64,000 nt of DNA, from contig NZ_AP025497.1 in the NCBI RefSeq assembly GCF_024347535.1, forward strand, positions 2,418,001 to 2,482,000, given 5' to 3'. Shown here one piece after another: positions 48,860 to 60,196 of this stretch. Position 1 is the stretch's first letter. Each line of letters begins with the position of its first letter. A program made the translations under genes and the position numbers. The stretch is from Vibrio kanaloae. GTDB lineage: Bacteria > Pseudomonadota > Gammaproteobacteria > Enterobacterales > Vibrionaceae. A model generated the notes under the pieces. That model was not told the origin of the DNA. It did not search any database and worked only from the letters and a program-made list of their open reading frames with translations.

Positions 48860-50002
48860 TTATACCGCTTTTACTTCAATCACACCACCTGCAATCAAGT
48901 TCGCTTCTGATGCGGCTTTGATCATTTTAGTGCGCTTGGTTCTATCAATCACATCACCCACTAACTGCCCACATGCGGCATCAATGTCATCACCACGAGT
49001 TTTACGAACGGTTACGGTATAATTGTATTCCATTAATGTTTTTTGGAAGCGATCAATACGAGAGTTGCTTGGCTTCTTATAAGGCGATCCCGGGTAAGGG
49101 TTAAATGGAATTAAGTTAACCTTACACGGCGTGTCTTTCATTAACTCTGCAAGCTCACGAGCATGGTCCATATCATCATTCACATGATCCAATAGAACGT
49201 ACTCAACCGTTACTTTACCGCGATTAGCATTTGAAGAAGCAATGTAACGACGAACAGACGCTAGGAAATCTTGAATATCCCAACGATCATTAATCGGCAT
49301 GATCTGGCTACGTAGTGCATCGTTTGGCGCGTGTAGAGAGATAGCCAACGCAACATCAATGTTGTCTGTCATTTGGTCAAGGCCAGAAACAACACCAGAC
49401 GTTGATACGGTTACACGACGCTTAGACAGTGCGAAACCTAGATCATCAAGCATGATTTCTAATGACGGCATTAGGTTCTTCATGTTTAGCAGGGGCTCAC
49501 CCATCCCCATCATTACGACGTTAGTAATTGGGCGACGGCCAGTTTCTTTCTCGAGGCCTATTTCACGAGATGCACGCCAGATTTGGCCAACGATCTCTGA
49601 AACTTTTAAGTTACGGTTAAAGCCTTGTTGAGCAGTAGAACAGAATTTACATTCAAGCGCACAACCAACTTGAGACGATACACATAACGTCGCACGGTCA
49701 CCATCTGGGATGTATACGGTTTCAACATCTTGATCGCCAACGCTCATTGCCCATTTAATTGTGCCGTCTGAAGAGTGTTGAGCTTCTGAAACAACTGGTG
49801 CAACAATCTCACAACGACGCTCAAGTTTTTCACGTAACTTTTTGTTGATGTTGTTCATTTTTTCGAAGTCATCAACACCGAAATGATAAATCCACTTCAT
49901 CACCTGCTCTGCTCGAAACGCTTTCTCATTCAGTTCTTCTGCGAAAAATTGACGAAGACCTTTACGATCAAAATCGAGTAGATTGACTTTAGCTGTGGTC
50001 AT
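48860..50002 (-). CDS. rlmN: 23S rRNA/tRNA adenine-C2 methyltransferase RlmN
   Basis: Radical-SAM enzyme that methylates A2503 of 23S rRNA and A37 of some tRNAs. Start is ATG 50002 with GAGAGGC upstream; the four codons before it are not used in homologues. The 380 residues contain the cluster motif [13 protein letters not shown] near residues 121-133, MGMGEPLLN, and a late Cys ([10 protein letters not shown]) that would serve as the methyl carrier. Confidence 0.97.
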   Translation of the reverse strand: MTTAKVNLLDFDRKGLRQFFAEELNEKAFRAEQVMKWIYHFGVDDFEKMNNINKKLREKLERRCEIVAPVVSEAQHSSDGTIKWAMSVGDQDVETVYIPDGDRATLCVSSQVGCALECKFCSTAQQGFNRNLKVSEIVGQIWRASREIGLEKETGRRPITNVVMMGMGEPLLNMKNLMPSLEIMLDDLGFALSKRRVTVSTSGVVSGLDQMTDNIDVALAISLHAPNDALRSQIMPINDRWDIQDFLASVRRYIASSNANRGKVTVEYVLLDHVNDDMDHARELAELMKDTPCKVNLIPFNPYPGSPYKKPSNSRIDRFQKTLMEYNYTVTVRKTRGDDIDAACGQLVGDVIDRTKRTKMIKAASEANLIAGGVIEVKAV

Positions 50003-50220
50003 GATGCCTCTCAATGACGGAACAATAATTAAGGGCGCGAATTGTACAGGCTTTACGCAACTTCAACAAGCATTGTAAAACCCTGTGTTTATTAAGACAT
50101 TCAAACTTAAGCGATTAAAACTTGAACAATTTAATTTATTGGCCTGAGATTACCCAATTTAAAGAAAATATTCCCGACTGCACTTCTTCGTAGTTTCGGG
50201 AGTAACGTAAAACCACTTAC

Positions 50221-50250
50221 AAAAAAGGCTTCACCGAAGTGAAGCCTTTA
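50221..50250 (-). terminator. terminator after ndk
   Basis: AAAGGCTTCAC-TTCG-GTGAAGCCTTT on the minus strand, a stable UUCG tetraloop hairpin, followed by a T run. Confidence 0.9.
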
Positions 50251-50271
50251 TTGATACTTACTGTTGTCTGC

Positions 50272-50706
50272 TTACTCAGCAGGACGCGGGCAAATTTCAG
50301 ATTCTGGGAAGAAGAATTCGATTTCGCGAGCTGCAGACTCGGGGCTGTCGCTGCCGTGTACTGAGTTGTAACGCATGCTGATTGCGTAGTCAGCACGGAT
50401 AGTACCGCAAGCCGCTTGTTCTGGGTTAGTTTTTCCCATAAGTTCACGGTAACGAGCGATCGCGTTTTCGCCTTCAAGCACTTGAACCATGATAGGGCCA
50501 GAAGTCATGAACTCTTTAAGTGGTCCAAAGAACTCTTTACCTTCATGTTCTGCGTAGAAGCCACTCGCTTGCTCTTCAGTTAGACGAACCATTTTAGCAG
50601 CAATAATTTCTAGACCTGCTTTCTCGATACGGTGGTAGATTTCACCAACAAGGTTACGCTTAACTGCATCAGGCTTAACAATTGAGAACGTTCTTTCTAG
50701 AGCCAT
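50272..50706 (-). CDS. ndk: nucleoside diphosphate kinase
   Basis: Balances nucleoside triphosphates by moving the gamma-phosphate through a phospho-histidine. The 144 residues include the N-terminal [15 protein letters not shown] and the active-site segment YNSVHGSDS (His near 117). Single gene between pepB and rlmN with its own terminator. Confidence 0.97.
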   Translation of the reverse strand: MALERTFSIVKPDAVKRNLVGEIYHRIEKAGLEIIAAKMVRLTEEQASGFYAEHEGKEFFGPLKEFMTSGPIMVQVLEGENAIARYRELMGKTNPEQAACGTIRADYAISMRYNSVHGSDSPESAAREIEFFFPESEICPRPAE

Positions 50707-50811
50707 AGGGATTCCTTCACTTCATTTTTTGTTATTAAATACTGAAAGTACTGAGATCATTCGATCTTAGTGTTATGAATAAGCGGCATTAAATACCGCG
50801 CACTCTTATTA

Positions 50812-52107
50812 TTATTTTGCTTGGTCGATAAGAAGACGAGCCAGAGTACGGACACCCATACCAGTCGCACCTGCCGACCATTTATCACTTGCAGACTTAC
50901 GGTAAGTACCCGCGCAGTCCATATGAATCCAACCTTTTTTGTAGTCATCAACAAAGTAAGAAAGGAACGCAGCTGCTGTACTTGCACCCGGAGAGTAATC
51001 CCCTGAGCTTATGTTTGAGAGATCAGCAAAGTTAGAAGGCAACATACCACGGTGGAAATCAGCAAGAGGTAGTGGCCAAAGGCCCTCTTTCTCTTGGTTT
51101 GCCGCCGTTAGTGCTTGATGAGACAGCTCATCATCGAAGCTTAATAGCGCGTGGTAGTCGTTACCTAATGCGTTTTTAGCCGCACCGGTTAGTGTTGCGC
51201 AGTCGATGATCAGCTCTGGGTTTTGTGCACTTGCGTACATCAAACCATCAGCAAGAACCAAGCGGCCTTCCGCATCAGTATTCATGATCTCAACCGTCTT
51301 ACCATTTTTGTAGGTAATGATGTCACCAAGCTTCAACGCACGGCCAGAGATCATATTCTCTGCACAGCATAAGATAAGTTTGATACGCTTGTTTAAGCCA
51401 CGCTCAATCGCAAGGCCTAGACCACCCGTAATGGTTGCCGCGCCGCCCATGTCAGCCTTCATTGCAGTCATGAATTGACCAGGCTTAATGCTGTAGCCGC
51501 CTGAATCGAAAGTGATACCTTTACCGACTAAACAAGCAAATACCGGCGCGTTTTCATCACCGGTTGGGTTGAAGTCCAGTTGAAGCATCGCAGATGTGCG
51601 TTCAGAGCCACGACCTACCGCGTAGATGCCTTCCCAACCTTCGGTTAGTAGGTCTTTGTCTTTAACGATTTTCGCTTTAACTGTGCCCGTAGGAGCCACT
51701 GACTTGATGTATTCGGCAGCCATCGTCGCTAATTGACGAGGTGCCACTTCTTCAGCGGTTTTGTTGATAATGTCACGAGTCCAATCAGTAGAACGAATGC
51801 GAGCCTCTAGTTCAGCTTGGTCGGCTTCTGAAAGTGCATCCCACTCCAATGCATTCTTTTTCTTTGGTCCACGGTAGCCTTGATAAAAAGCCCAAACACT
51901 TTCGAGATCCCAACCTTCACCACGAAGTGATACGAATGCAATACCTTGTCCATCAAGCGTACGACCAGCACGTTGAACCGCGCCTAAATCGTGGCCTTCG
52001 CCAATATGAATTGTCGATCCCGCTTCAGAGAACGATAAAATAGCTCTTTCTCCCCACTGAGGCTGGGCAGCTTCTTGACTTAAAAATACAGACATCTGTG
52101 TAGACAT
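50812..52107 (-). CDS. pepB: aminopeptidase B (peptidase M17)
   Basis: Broad-specificity leucine-aminopeptidase-family enzyme. The 431 residues carry the two-metal site with [15 protein letters not shown] near residues 195-209, MKADMGGAA, and the family signature [12 protein letters not shown] near 280-291. It sits downstream of iscX, as in E. coli, but iscX has a terminator between them. Confidence 0.96.
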   Translation of the reverse strand: MSTQMSVFLSQEAAQPQWGERAILSFSEAGSTIHIGEGHDLGAVQRAGRTLDGQGIAFVSLRGEGWDLESVWAFYQGYRGPKKKNALEWDALSEADQAELEARIRSTDWTRDIINKTAEEVAPRQLATMAAEYIKSVAPTGTVKAKIVKDKDLLTEGWEGIYAVGRGSERTSAMLQLDFNPTGDENAPVFACLVGKGITFDSGGYSIKPGQFMTAMKADMGGAATITGGLGLAIERGLNKRIKLILCCAENMISGRALKLGDIITYKNGKTVEIMNTDAEGRLVLADGLMYASAQNPELIIDCATLTGAAKNALGNDYHALLSFDDELSHQALTAANQEKEGLWPLPLADFHRGMLPSNFADLSNISSGDYSPGASTAAAFLSYFVDDYKKGWIHMDCAGTYRKSASDKWSAGATGMGVRTLARLLIDQAK

Positions 52108-52212
52108 GATTTCTCCTTGTCATGAACCACCTTGCTTGAGTGGCTCGGTTATTTTTTATTAGCGCACTGATGTTAGCATTATGTAGAAGTAAAATGTCAT
52201 TTTGATAAAAAA

Positions 52213-52236
52213 CGGACCATAAGGTCCGCTTTTTTA
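52213..52236. terminator. terminator between iscX and pepB
   Basis: CGGACC-ATAA-GGTCCG with T runs on both outer sides; on the minus strand it closes the isc transcript. Confidence 0.85.
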
Positions 52237-52310
52237 GTAAGAATTGTTAACTTGGCTGCGTTTTATATTGGACAGATCCCAACCCACGACCAAATCATCA
52301 GACAAGAGGC

Positions 52311-52511
52311 TTAGTCCATCTCATCCATCCAGCACAAAATAATCGCCTCTAAGATTTTCTCATTAGAGTGATTAGGCTCGTCATCAAACTCTTCAAGGTC
52401 TAGCACCCACTGATGTAAATCGGTAAAACGTACCGTTTTAGGATCAGTATCTGGGTACAAATCACATAGTTCAATTGCGATATCTCGCGAATCAATCCAC
52501 TTCAAGCTCAT
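52311..52511 (-). CDS. iscX: Fe-S assembly protein IscX
   Basis: Small acidic protein (66 residues) that binds IscS and iron and tunes cluster assembly. [20 protein letters not shown] and [23 protein letters not shown] are typical. Last gene of the isc cluster. Confidence 0.95.
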   Translation of the reverse strand: MSLKWIDSRDIAIELCDLYPDTDPKTVRFTDLHQWVLDLEEFDDEPNHSNEKILEAIILCWMDEMD

Positions 52512-52628
52512 AACACTTCCTTATATTTATCAGCGACGCTCTGTCACCTTTATGATCTATACTTTAGGTCAGTTTTGTTAAACCGTTATCTCAGTCATGG
52601 CGAAACCACCATAACTGCAGAGAAGTTC

Positions 52629-52967
52629 TTAGTGATCTTCAGACGCTAGGTTCAATGTGTACTTTGGAATCTCAACAACTAGGTCTGTATCAGCCATTTT
52701 AGCTTGGCAACCAAGGCGAGATTCCATTTCTAAGCCCCATGCTTTATCCAGCATGTCGTCTTCTAGGTCATCACTCTCTTCTAAAGAATCGAAGCCTTCG
52801 CGAATCACAACATGACATGTAGTGCAGGCGCATGACTTTTCACACGCGTGTTCAATACCAATACCGGCCTTCAATGCAACATCAAGAACCGTTTCGCCAG
52901 TTTTTGCTTCTAAAACAGCGCCCTCTGGACATAGTTCTTCGTGAGGTAAAACAATAATCTTTGGCAT
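52629..52967 (-). CDS. fdx: ISC [2Fe-2S] ferredoxin
   Basis: Electron donor for Fe-S cluster assembly. The 112 residues have the ligand set in CEKSCACTTCHVV (near residues 42-52) and a later Cys in SRLGCQAKM. Twenty bases downstream of hscA. Confidence 0.97.
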   Translation of the reverse strand: MPKIIVLPHEELCPEGAVLEAKTGETVLDVALKAGIGIEHACEKSCACTTCHVVIREGFDSLEESDDLEDDMLDKAWGLEMESRLGCQAKMADTDLVVEIPKYTLNLASEDH

Positions 52968-52987
52968 GCTTATCTATTCTCTAACTA

Positions 52988-54838
52988 TTAAATATTATCG
53001 ACTGACTGACCTGACAGTGCAGCACGAATTGATTTATCCATACGACGAGAAGCAAAGTCTTGGCTCGCTTTGTCGATATTCTTAATTTCTAGTTCAATGG
53101 CATCAGCATTGTCGCCATTACGCACTTCAATCAACACTTCAATCGCTTGAACAAGTTGCTGTTTCCCTTGTTCATCTAGGAGCTCGTCACCATCAGCTTG
53201 CATTGCAGCAATCAAGCCTTCGATAACACGATCAGCTTCTACGCGTTGTTCCGCAAGAGCACGTGCTTGCATGTCTTCTTTGGCAAACGTCATCGAGTCT
53301 TTCAGCATGTTAGACACTTCGTCGTCGCTTAGGCCGTAAGAAGGTTTAACCTGGATTTCTGCTTGAACGCCAGTGCTCTTCTCCATAGCGGTAACCGATA
53401 ATAGACCATCAGCATCCACTTGGTAAGTCACACGAATGTGCGCCGCTCCCGCTGTCATTGGGGGAATGCCTTTTAGAGCAAAACGAGCCAGTGAACGACA
53501 GTCGTCAACCATTTCACGTTCACCTTGCACGGTGTGCACTGTCATTGCAGTTTGACCGTCTTTGAACGTGGTAAACTCTTGTGCGCGAGCCACAGGGATC
53601 GTGGTATTACGAGGGATGATTTTTTCAACCAAACCGCCCATGGTTTCAATACCTAAGGAAAGCGGGATAACATCCAGTAATAACATTTCAGAATCAGGCT
53701 TATTGCCGACCAAGATATCCGCTTGAATCGATGCGCCAATCGCAACCACTTCATCAGGGTTAATGCTGGTTAGTGGTGTACGACCAAAGAAGTCACCGAC
53801 CATTTCACGTACAAGCAATGTGCGAGTAGAACCACCAACCATGACCACTTCGAGAACTTCGTCCGCGTCAACTTCCGCATCTTTCAGTGCACGACGGCAC
53901 GAAAGCAGTGTTTTCTTAACCAGCGGCTTGATGATCTCTTCAAACTCTTCACGAGTTAATGAACCAGACCAACCAAGCACTTCAACATCAACACTTTCAG
54001 CTTCAGATAAGCCAATCTTCGCTTCTGTTGCTGCATCTAGCAGAATACGATTCTGTTCTGCTGTTAGTACTGATAAGCCCATTTTCTCTTGAAAGTGCTC
54101 CGCGACTAAATGGTCAAAATCATCACCACCTAATGCAGAGTCGCCACCCGTTGCAAGTACTTCAAAGACGCCTTTCGATAGGCGTAAGATAGAGATATCA
54201 AACGTACCACCACCTAAGTCGTAAACGGCAATGATCCCTTCTCTACCTGAATCTAATCCGTACGCAATGGCTGCAGCCGTTGGTTCATTCAAAAGACGTA
54301 AAACATGGAGACCAGCAAGCTGTGCTGCGTCTTTAGTACCTGCACGTTGTGCATCATCAAAATACGCAGGAACGGTAATCACAGCACCAGAAAGCTCTCC
54401 ACCTAACGTGGACTCAGCACGTTGGCCTAGCGCTCGCAGAATATCTGCAGATACTTGAATTGGGTTCTTGTTACCTTGCTCTGTGCGAATCACAGGCAAA
54501 CCATTATCACTTTCTTCAAATTGATATGGCAGAGATGGGTATCGCTGTTGAATATCTGACAGTGAACGACCGATTAATCGCTTTACTGAGATAATGGTAT
54601 TTTTAGGATCAGTCTGTGCACTTGCACGCGCTTCATCACCAGTTGTGTATGACTCTGACTGATAGTGAACAACGGAAGGCAAAATACTGCGGCCTTGTTG
54701 GTCCACGAGTGTGCTCGCCTCACCACTGCGCACTGCCGCAACCAATGAGTTTGTTGTACCTAAATCAATACCCACAGCAAGCTTGTGCTGGTGAGGAGCG
54801 GCGCTTTGCCCTGGTTCTGCTATCTGAAGTAGTGCCAT
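52988..54838 (-). CDS. hscA: Fe-S chaperone HscA (Hsc66)
   Basis: Hsp70-type ATPase that, with HscB, releases clusters from IscU. Start is ATG 54838 ([17 protein letters not shown]), as in E. coli. The 616 residues have the Hsp70 signatures [26 protein letters not shown] and VVMVGGSTR, and a substrate-binding domain. Its gene follows hscB closely. Confidence 0.97.
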   Translation of the reverse strand: MALLQIAEPGQSAAPHQHKLAVGIDLGTTNSLVAAVRSGEASTLVDQQGRSILPSVVHYQSESYTTGDEARASAQTDPKNTIISVKRLIGRSLSDIQQRYPSLPYQFEESDNGLPVIRTEQGNKNPIQVSADILRALGQRAESTLGGELSGAVITVPAYFDDAQRAGTKDAAQLAGLHVLRLLNEPTAAAIAYGLDSGREGIIAVYDLGGGTFDISILRLSKGVFEVLATGGDSALGGDDFDHLVAEHFQEKMGLSVLTAEQNRILLDAATEAKIGLSEAESVDVEVLGWSGSLTREEFEEIIKPLVKKTLLSCRRALKDAEVDADEVLEVVMVGGSTRTLLVREMVGDFFGRTPLTSINPDEVVAIGASIQADILVGNKPDSEMLLLDVIPLSLGIETMGGLVEKIIPRNTTIPVARAQEFTTFKDGQTAMTVHTVQGEREMVDDCRSLARFALKGIPPMTAGAAHIRVTYQVDADGLLSVTAMEKSTGVQAEIQVKPSYGLSDDEVSNMLKDSMTFAKEDMQARALAEQRVEADRVIEGLIAAMQADGDELLDEQGKQQLVQAIEVLIEVRNGDNADAIELEIKNIDKASQDFASRRMDKSIRAALSGQSVDNI

Positions 54839-54860
54839 GGATGTGTCCTTGTTATGCAAA

Positions 54861-55376
54861 CTAGCCGATCAGACGATCTTCAACTAGCTCAATTTCATTC
54901 TTTAATTTTGCAATAAACTTAAGCTTTCTTACCCGGTCTGCTGCCTCTAACCAAGCTTCGCTGTCGAGTTCTTGTTGGATAGCACTTAGTTGTTGTTTAT
55001 ACATTTTGCTAACCTTTCCTTCAAATGCTAGTAATGCATCTTCAGGGTTAGAACTGTCGGCAATACCTTCAAGCTCTTCACGCAACTCCATCTGCTCCAT
55101 TAGAAACATTGGATCTTGCATGGTTTGCTGCTCACCGCGAATATCCTCACCGTGTTGAATCAACAGGTATTCAGCACGGCTGATTGGATTCTTCAACACC
55201 TGATACGCATCATTGATTTGTGCCGCTTTTTGCACGGCCAATAAGCGATCACGCTCAGAAGCTGTAGCAAATTTATCAGGGTGGAATTGGCGTTGTAGAT
55301 CTCTAAACTGAGAAGAAAGAAGGCTACCATCCAGTTGAAACTGAAGTGGTAGCCCAAATAATTCGAAATGATTCAT
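54861..55376 (-). CDS. hscB: Fe-S co-chaperone HscB (Hsc20)
   Basis: J-domain protein that brings IscU to HscA. 171 residues with the HPDKF motif near residues 32-36 in the J domain and a C-terminal helical bundle. Confidence 0.96.
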   Translation of the reverse strand: MNHFELFGLPLQFQLDGSLLSSQFRDLQRQFHPDKFATASERDRLLAVQKAAQINDAYQVLKNPISRAEYLLIQHGEDIRGEQQTMQDPMFLMEQMELREELEGIADSSNPEDALLAFEGKVSKMYKQQLSAIQQELDSEAWLEAADRVRKLKFIAKLKNEIELVEDRLIG

Positions 55377-55460
55377 TTAACGGTGGTCCTAAGTTTAGGC
55401 TTTTTAAACAAAGCCTAATTTTATTCTTCGCTCACAATAAACGCTTAACGATAGAAGTGT

Positions 55461-55784
55461 TTATACGTTGAAGCTCTCACCACAACCACATTCGCCTTTG
55501 GCATTAGGGTTGTTGAATTCAAAACCTTCGTTTAGGCCTTCTTTGACATAATCAAGCTCAGTACCGTCTAGGTAGACTAGGCTCTTTGGATCAATGATAA
55601 CCTTCACACCTGAATGCTCGAACACTTCGTCTTCTTCGTTAAGCTCGTCAACGAATTCTAGTACATACGCCATACCCGAACAGCCAGTCGTTTTTACCGC
55701 TAAGCGTAACCCGATACCTCTACCTCGGTTATCTAGGAAAGCTTGAACTCGGCTTGCTGCCGTATCTGTCATGGTGATGGCCAT
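55461..55784 (-). CDS. iscA: Fe-S carrier IscA
   Basis: A-type cluster carrier, 107 residues. The three conserved Cys are in TTGCSGMAY (Cys35) and the C-terminal GECGCGESF (Cys99, Cys101). Confidence 0.97.
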   Translation of the reverse strand: MAITMTDTAASRVQAFLDNRGRGIGLRLAVKTTGCSGMAYVLEFVDELNEEDEVFEHSGVKVIIDPKSLVYLDGTELDYVKEGLNEGFEFNNPNAKGECGCGESFNV

Positions 55785-55881
55785 ACTACAACCTTGTGTT
55801 TTATATAAATAGAGAACTCAGGGGGAGCACAAAGGATGCTCCCAAATATTGCTTATTTTTCGTGATTACTTAATGAAACGA

Positions 55882-56259
55882 TTAACGCTTCTTTTTGTAA
55901 TCCGCAACAGCTGCTTTGATTGCGTCTTCAGCAAGAATTGAACAGTGAACTTTCACTGGTGGTAGCTCTAGCTCTTCTGCAATTTCAGAGTTTTTGATAG
56001 CCGCTGCTTCATCAACACTTTTACCTTTAACCCACTCAGTTACTAGTGAGCTAGAAGCGATTGCGCTACCGCAACCGTAAGTTTTGAATTTTGCGTCTTC
56101 AATAATACCTTCTGCAGATACTTTGATTTGCAGTTTCATTACGTCACCACAAGCTGGTGCGCCAACCATGCCGCTACCAATACTTGGGTCTTCTTTATCA
56201 AACGAACCTACGTTACGTGGGTTTTCGTAGTGATCAATTACTTTTTCGCTATATGCCAT
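55882..56259 (-). CDS. iscU: Fe-S scaffold IscU
   Basis: Scaffold on which clusters are built, 125 residues. Cluster ligands are in APACGDVMKL, YGCGSAIASSS and VHCSILAED; the HscA recognition motif LPPVK directly precedes the last one. Confidence 0.97.
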   Translation of the reverse strand: MAYSEKVIDHYENPRNVGSFDKEDPSIGSGMVGAPACGDVMKLQIKVSAEGIIEDAKFKTYGCGSAIASSSLVTEWVKGKSVDEAAAIKNSEIAEELELPPVKVHCSILAEDAIKAAVADYKKKR

Positions 56260-56292
56260 GATAGTTACCTCGAATCCTCTAGTTCCGTGAGA

Positions 56293-57507
56293 TTAGTGAT
56301 GAGCCCACTCAACAGTGTTCAAATCAATCCCTTCTTTATACATATCCCATAGAGGAGACATGTCGCGTAATTTGTTTACCGCTACACGAATTTGTGCAAT
56401 CGCGTAGTCGATTTCTTCTTCCGTAGTAAAACGGCCGAATGAGAAACGTACAGAACTGTGTGCTAGTTCGTCGTTTAGACCAAGAGCACGTAGAACGTAT
56501 GAAGGTTCTAAGCTTGCTGATGTACACGCTGAACCTGATGATACCGCTAGGTCTTTTAGAGACATCAGCAGAGACTCACCTTCAACGAAAGCAAAGCTCA
56601 CGTTTAGGTTGTGTGGTACACGTTGGTCTAGATCACCGTTTACCGTTACCGCTTCTAGATCTTGAACCCCTTTCAATAGGCGCTCACGAAGTACTAATGC
56701 GTGATCGTAATCTTTCTGCATGTCTTGCTTAGCAACAGCACAAGCTTCGCCCATACCCACTATTTGGTGAGTAGCAAGCGTACCTGAACGGAAACCACGC
56801 TCATGACCGCCGCCGTGCATTTGCGCTTCAAGACGAATACGTGGCTTACGACGAACGTAAAGTGCACCGATACCTTTAGGGCCATACATTTTGTGAGCAG
56901 AAAGTGAGATTAAGTCAACTTTCATCTCTTGTACGTCTAGTGGGATTTTACCCGCAGACTGAGCCGCATCAACGTGGAAGACGATCTTACGTGAGCGACA
57001 TAGTTCGCCGATTGCAGAAATATCTTGGATGACACCAATCTCGTTATTTACATGCATGATAGAAACTAAAACAGTATCTTCGCGCATTGCAGCTTGTAGC
57101 TTGTCTAGATCGATGATGCCGTTTGCTTCAGGTTCAAGGTAAGTTACCTCAAAACCTTCACGTTCTAGTTGGCGACATGGATCAAGAACCGCTTTGTGTT
57201 CTGTTTTGCACGTGATTACGTGCTTACCTTTCTTCTCGTAAAAGTGCGCAGCACCTTTGATAGCAAGGTTATCTGACTCTGTAGCACCCGATGTGAAAAC
57301 AATCTCACGTGGATCTGCATTCAGTAAATCGGCAATTTGCTCACGAGCATTATCTACTGATTCTTCTGCCTGCCAGCCGTAACGGTGTGAACGAGATGCA
57401 GGGTTACCGAAGTTACCGTCAATCGTCATACACTGAACCATTTTTTCAGCAACACGTGGATCGACTGGGCATGTAGCTGAATAGTCAAAATAAATAGGCA
57501 GTTTCAT
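56293..57507 (-). CDS. iscS: cysteine desulfurase IscS
   Basis: PLP enzyme that takes sulfur from cysteine for clusters and thio-modified tRNA. The 404 residues have the PLP lysine in [12 protein letters not shown] near residue 206 and the persulfide Cys in [20 protein letters not shown] near 328. Confidence 0.98.
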   Translation of the reverse strand: MKLPIYFDYSATCPVDPRVAEKMVQCMTIDGNFGNPASRSHRYGWQAEESVDNAREQIADLLNADPREIVFTSGATESDNLAIKGAAHFYEKKGKHVITCKTEHKAVLDPCRQLEREGFEVTYLEPEANGIIDLDKLQAAMREDTVLVSIMHVNNEIGVIQDISAIGELCRSRKIVFHVDAAQSAGKIPLDVQEMKVDLISLSAHKMYGPKGIGALYVRRKPRIRLEAQMHGGGHERGFRSGTLATHQIVGMGEACAVAKQDMQKDYDHALVLRERLLKGVQDLEAVTVNGDLDQRVPHNLNVSFAFVEGESLLMSLKDLAVSSGSACTSASLEPSYVLRALGLNDELAHSSVRFSFGRFTTEEEIDYAIAQIRVAVNKLRDMSPLWDMYKEGIDLNTVEWAHH

Positions 57508-57534
57508 TTTCTACTCCAATGTAAAAACTGACCG

Positions 57535-58056
57535 CTAAGAGCGGGCATTGACACCGTGAGGTGCTGCACTAATCGTTGTAGTGCTCGTATTCTTATGTGC
57601 AAAACCATTATTAACCGCAAGATCGATATCTTGACGGTCAGAAGTTTCTAAAACTTCGTTATCTTTCATTAGCTCACCGAGCGTAATGTCATTTAAGAAG
57701 CTACTGATTCGGGAGCTTAAATCACGCCATAGGGTATGAGTTAAACAACGACTACCACCTTGGCAATCTGCTCGACCGTGACATTTAGTTGCATCAACGG
57801 ATTCGTCCACTGCGGCAATCACAGTTCCGACAGCGATGTCGCTTGCTTCAGCACCTAAACGGTAACCGCCGCCAGGACCACGAACACTAGCAACTAAACC
57901 AGCTTTACGTAACTTAGAAAACAGTTGTTCTAAGTAAGATAACGATATGCCTTGTCGCTCTGAAATATCAGCCAGAGGAACCGGGCTTTTTTGCGAATGC
58001 AGTGCTACATCTAGCATAGCTGTTACCGCATATCTTCCTTTAGATGTAAGTTTCAT
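57535..58056 (-). CDS. iscR: Fe-S cluster regulator IscR
   Basis: Rrf2-family repressor of the isc operon that senses cluster supply. Start is ATG 58056 ([16 protein letters not shown]), as in homologues. 173 residues with a winged HTH and the three cluster Cys in [14 protein letters not shown] (near 92, 98 and 104) plus the following His. Two tandem 25 bp IscR sites lie upstream. Confidence 0.97.
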   Translation of the reverse strand: MKLTSKGRYAVTAMLDVALHSQKSPVPLADISERQGISLSYLEQLFSKLRKAGLVASVRGPGGGYRLGAEASDIAVGTVIAAVDESVDATKCHGRADCQGGSRCLTHTLWRDLSSRISSFLNDITLGELMKDNEVLETSDRQDIDLAVNNGFAHKNTSTTTISAAPHGVNARS

Positions 58057-58098
58057 ATCACACCGTATCCACATTGTTTATGTGGTTGGAATTTTCCC

Positions 58099-58148
58099 AT
58101 ACTTGACTAAATTGGTCAAGTATTTAACTGACTAAATTGGTCAAGTAT
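58099..58148 (-). promoter_or_regulatory. two tandem IscR type 1 sites
   Basis: Two adjoining 25 bp boxes, 58099-58123 and 58124-58148, share GACTAAATTGGTCAAGTAT. The first is flanked symmetrically (ATACTTGAC / GTCAAGTAT); the second has a weaker outer left end. They match the type 1 IscR motif and on the minus strand contain TTGACC words usable as -35 elements. Confidence 0.8.
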
Positions 58149-58172
58149 TCATCCTTAAATATTATGTGGGAT

Positions 58173-58901
58173 TTATTTGTCGCTTTTACTCTTCTCTATT
58201 GAAGTCAAAATACCACGTAGAGTGTTGATTTCTTGCAATTCTGGTCGTGCTCGGCTGAACATACGACGTAGCTTATTCATCACCTGACCAGGCTTATCCT
58301 TAGAGATAAATTGGGTCTCAATGATCACTTTTTCAAGGTGCTCGTAGAACATTTCTAGCTCTTCGTGACGAGGGTATTCATCTTGTTGTTGTGGCTGATA
58401 TTGGCTAGCCACCATATCAAGGTGTGCAACACGAACTTCGTAGCTCAGAGTCTGTACCGCCATCGCTAGGTTTAATGAGCTGTACTCTGGGTTAGCAGGG
58501 ATACATACGTGATAGTGACATTTCTGCAATTCATCATTCGTTAAGCCTGTACGTTCACGACCGAACACTAATGCGACTGGATGTTTTTGACCTTCAACTG
58601 CAAACTTTTCGCCACACTCGCGAGGCTCAAGCATTGGCCACTCAAGCGTACGAGAACGAGCACTTGAGCCTACAACCAAACCACAGTCTTTTACTGCTTC
58701 TTCTAGAGTAGAAACAATGGCCGCGTTTTCTGCGATGTCACCAGCACCAGCAGCCAGTGCTAAGGTCTGCTCGTCAACTTCACATTGAGGGTCTACAAGA
58801 ACTAATTGACTCAACCCCATCACTTTCATTGCGCGAGCTGCTGAGCCGATATTTCCCGAATGAGACGTACCGACCAGAACGACTTTTACATTGTCTAACA
58901 T
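58173..58901 (-). CDS. trmJ: tRNA (cytidine/uridine-2'-O)-methyltransferase TrmJ
   Basis: SPOUT-family enzyme that methylates the ribose at tRNA position 32. Start is ATG 58901 ([19 protein letters not shown]). 242 residues with the family's knot segments [15 protein letters not shown] and [15 protein letters not shown], and a C-terminal extension ([16 protein letters not shown]). It is upstream of iscR on the same strand, as in E. coli. Confidence 0.95.
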   Translation of the reverse strand: MLDNVKVVLVGTSHSGNIGSAARAMKVMGLSQLVLVDPQCEVDEQTLALAAGAGDIAENAAIVSTLEEAVKDCGLVVGSSARSRTLEWPMLEPRECGEKFAVEGQKHPVALVFGRERTGLTNDELQKCHYHVCIPANPEYSSLNLAMAVQTLSYEVRVAHLDMVASQYQPQQQDEYPRHEELEMFYEHLEKVIIETQFISKDKPGQVMNKLRRMFSRARPELQEINTLRGILTSIEKSKSDK

Positions 58902-59030
58902 GCTATATGACACCACTTTAAAATTAATCGCGAGATATTAACACATAGCAAAGTAAAATGATCAGGCCCTTCGCGGAATGTGAATTCAAGAGTTCAAAAA
59001 ACAACCACTTCCTTTTTACGGAAACTTTGG

Positions 59031-59036
59031 TATACT
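59031..59036 (+). promoter_or_regulatory. candidate extended -10 of suhB
   Basis: TGGTATACT gives a TATACT hexamer with the TGn extension, 46 bases before the suhB start. No clear -35 hexamer is seen. Confidence 0.45.
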
Positions 59037-59082
59037 CGCCGCCGCTTTAAATTGTTCTTTAACATCTTGTGGGAAAAACCAT

Positions 59083-59886
59083 ATGCATCCAATGCTAAAC
59101 ATTGCGATACGCGCTGCGCGTAAAGCTGGCAACCATATTGCAAAATCTCTAGAAACAACAGATAAGATCGAAACGTCTTTGAAAGGTAACAACGATTACG
59201 TTACTAACATTGCTGAAGAAGCTGAGTACATGATCATTGAGACAATCAAAGCATCTTACCCAGAGCACAGCATTATTTCTGAAGAGAAAGGCCTAACTGA
59301 AGGTAAAGACTCGGACGTACAATGGATCGTTGACCCACTAGATGGCACCAACAACTTTGTAAAAGGTTTCCCTCATTTCTCTGTATCTATCGCAGTTCGC
59401 ATGAACGGCCGTACAGAAGTTGCTTGTGTTTATGACCCAATGCTAAATGAGCTATTCACCGCTCAACGTGGCGCTGGCGCACAGCTTAACAACGCTCGTA
59501 TGCGTGTTACTCAACTAAAAGACCTTCAAGGTACTGTTCTAGCGACTGGTTTCCCATTCAAGCAAAAACAACACTCTGAATCTTTCATGAAGATCATCTC
59601 TGGTCTATTCATCGACTGTGCTGATTTCCGTCGTACAGGTTCTCCTGCTCTTGACCTATGTTACCTAGCAGCTGGCCGTGTTGATGGTTACCTAGAACTA
59701 GGCCTTAAGCCATGGGATCTAGCTGCTGGCGATCTAATCGCTCGTGAAGCTGGTGCTATCATGACTGACTTTGCTGGCGGTACTGATTACATGACTTCTG
59801 GTAACGTTGTTGCTTCAAGCGCACGTGGTGTTAAGTCTATTCTTAAGCACGTTCGTGAGAACGCTAACGAAGGTATGCTGAAGTAA
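59083..59886 (+). CDS. suhB: inositol monophosphatase family protein SuhB
   Basis: In E. coli SuhB hydrolyses inositol phosphates in vitro and mainly acts as a partner of the rRNA antitermination complex. 267 residues with the metal motifs ISEEKG, WIVDPLDGTNNF (near residues 81-92) and KPWDLAAGDLIAREAGA (near 209-225). Single gene, divergent from trmJ. Confidence 0.96.
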   Translation: MHPMLNIAIRAARKAGNHIAKSLETTDKIETSLKGNNDYVTNIAEEAEYMIIETIKASYPEHSIISEEKGLTEGKDSDVQWIVDPLDGTNNFVKGFPHFSVSIAVRMNGRTEVACVYDPMLNELFTAQRGAGAQLNNARMRVTQLKDLQGTVLATGFPFKQKQHSESFMKIISGLFIDCADFRRTGSPALDLCYLAAGRVDGYLELGLKPWDLAAGDLIAREAGAIMTDFAGGTDYMTSGNVVASSARGVKSILKHVRENANEGMLK

Positions 59887-59935
59887 TTCAGACCTTACGT
59901 TAACGCTCCCTGTTTCAAGGACACATAGAAATTCC

Positions 59936-59962
59936 AAAGCCTCGCTACTGCGAGGCTTTTTT
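59936..59962 (+). terminator. terminator after suhB
   Basis: AAAGCCTCGC-TACT-GCGAGGCTTT stem followed by a T run. Confidence 0.9.
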
Positions 59963-59978
59963 GTACCTGCGATTCAAA

Positions 59979-60055
59979 GATACGAGATATGAGATATGAG
60001 ATATGAGATATGAGATATGAGATATGAGATATGAGATATGAGATATGAGATATGA
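59979..60055 (+). repeat. heptanucleotide tandem repeat, 11 units
   Basis: GATATGA repeated ten times without error (59986-60055), preceded by one variant unit GATACGA. The period of 7 is not a multiple of 3. It lies after the suhB terminator and before the secF terminator, outside any gene. Confidence 0.95.
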
Positions 60056-60135
60056 GCAGGATGGCTCTTAGTTACATTAAGTACAACTCACTTCGCCGAT
60101 AAATTGCATTGATCTTCCCCACAAAATGCAGACGT
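60056..60135. other. rest of the suhB-secF gap
   Basis: Short sequence between the heptamer array and the secF terminator with nothing recognisable. Confidence 0.5.
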
Positions 60136-60170
60136 AAAAAAAACCGCTAGTTGCCTAGCGGTTTTTTTGG
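60136..60170. terminator. terminator after secF
   Basis: AAACCGCTAG-TTGC-CTAGCGGTTT with long A and T runs on the outer sides; bidirectional. Confidence 0.9.
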
Positions 60171-60196
60171 TTTACCGAAACTTGTTAAGCCAAGGC

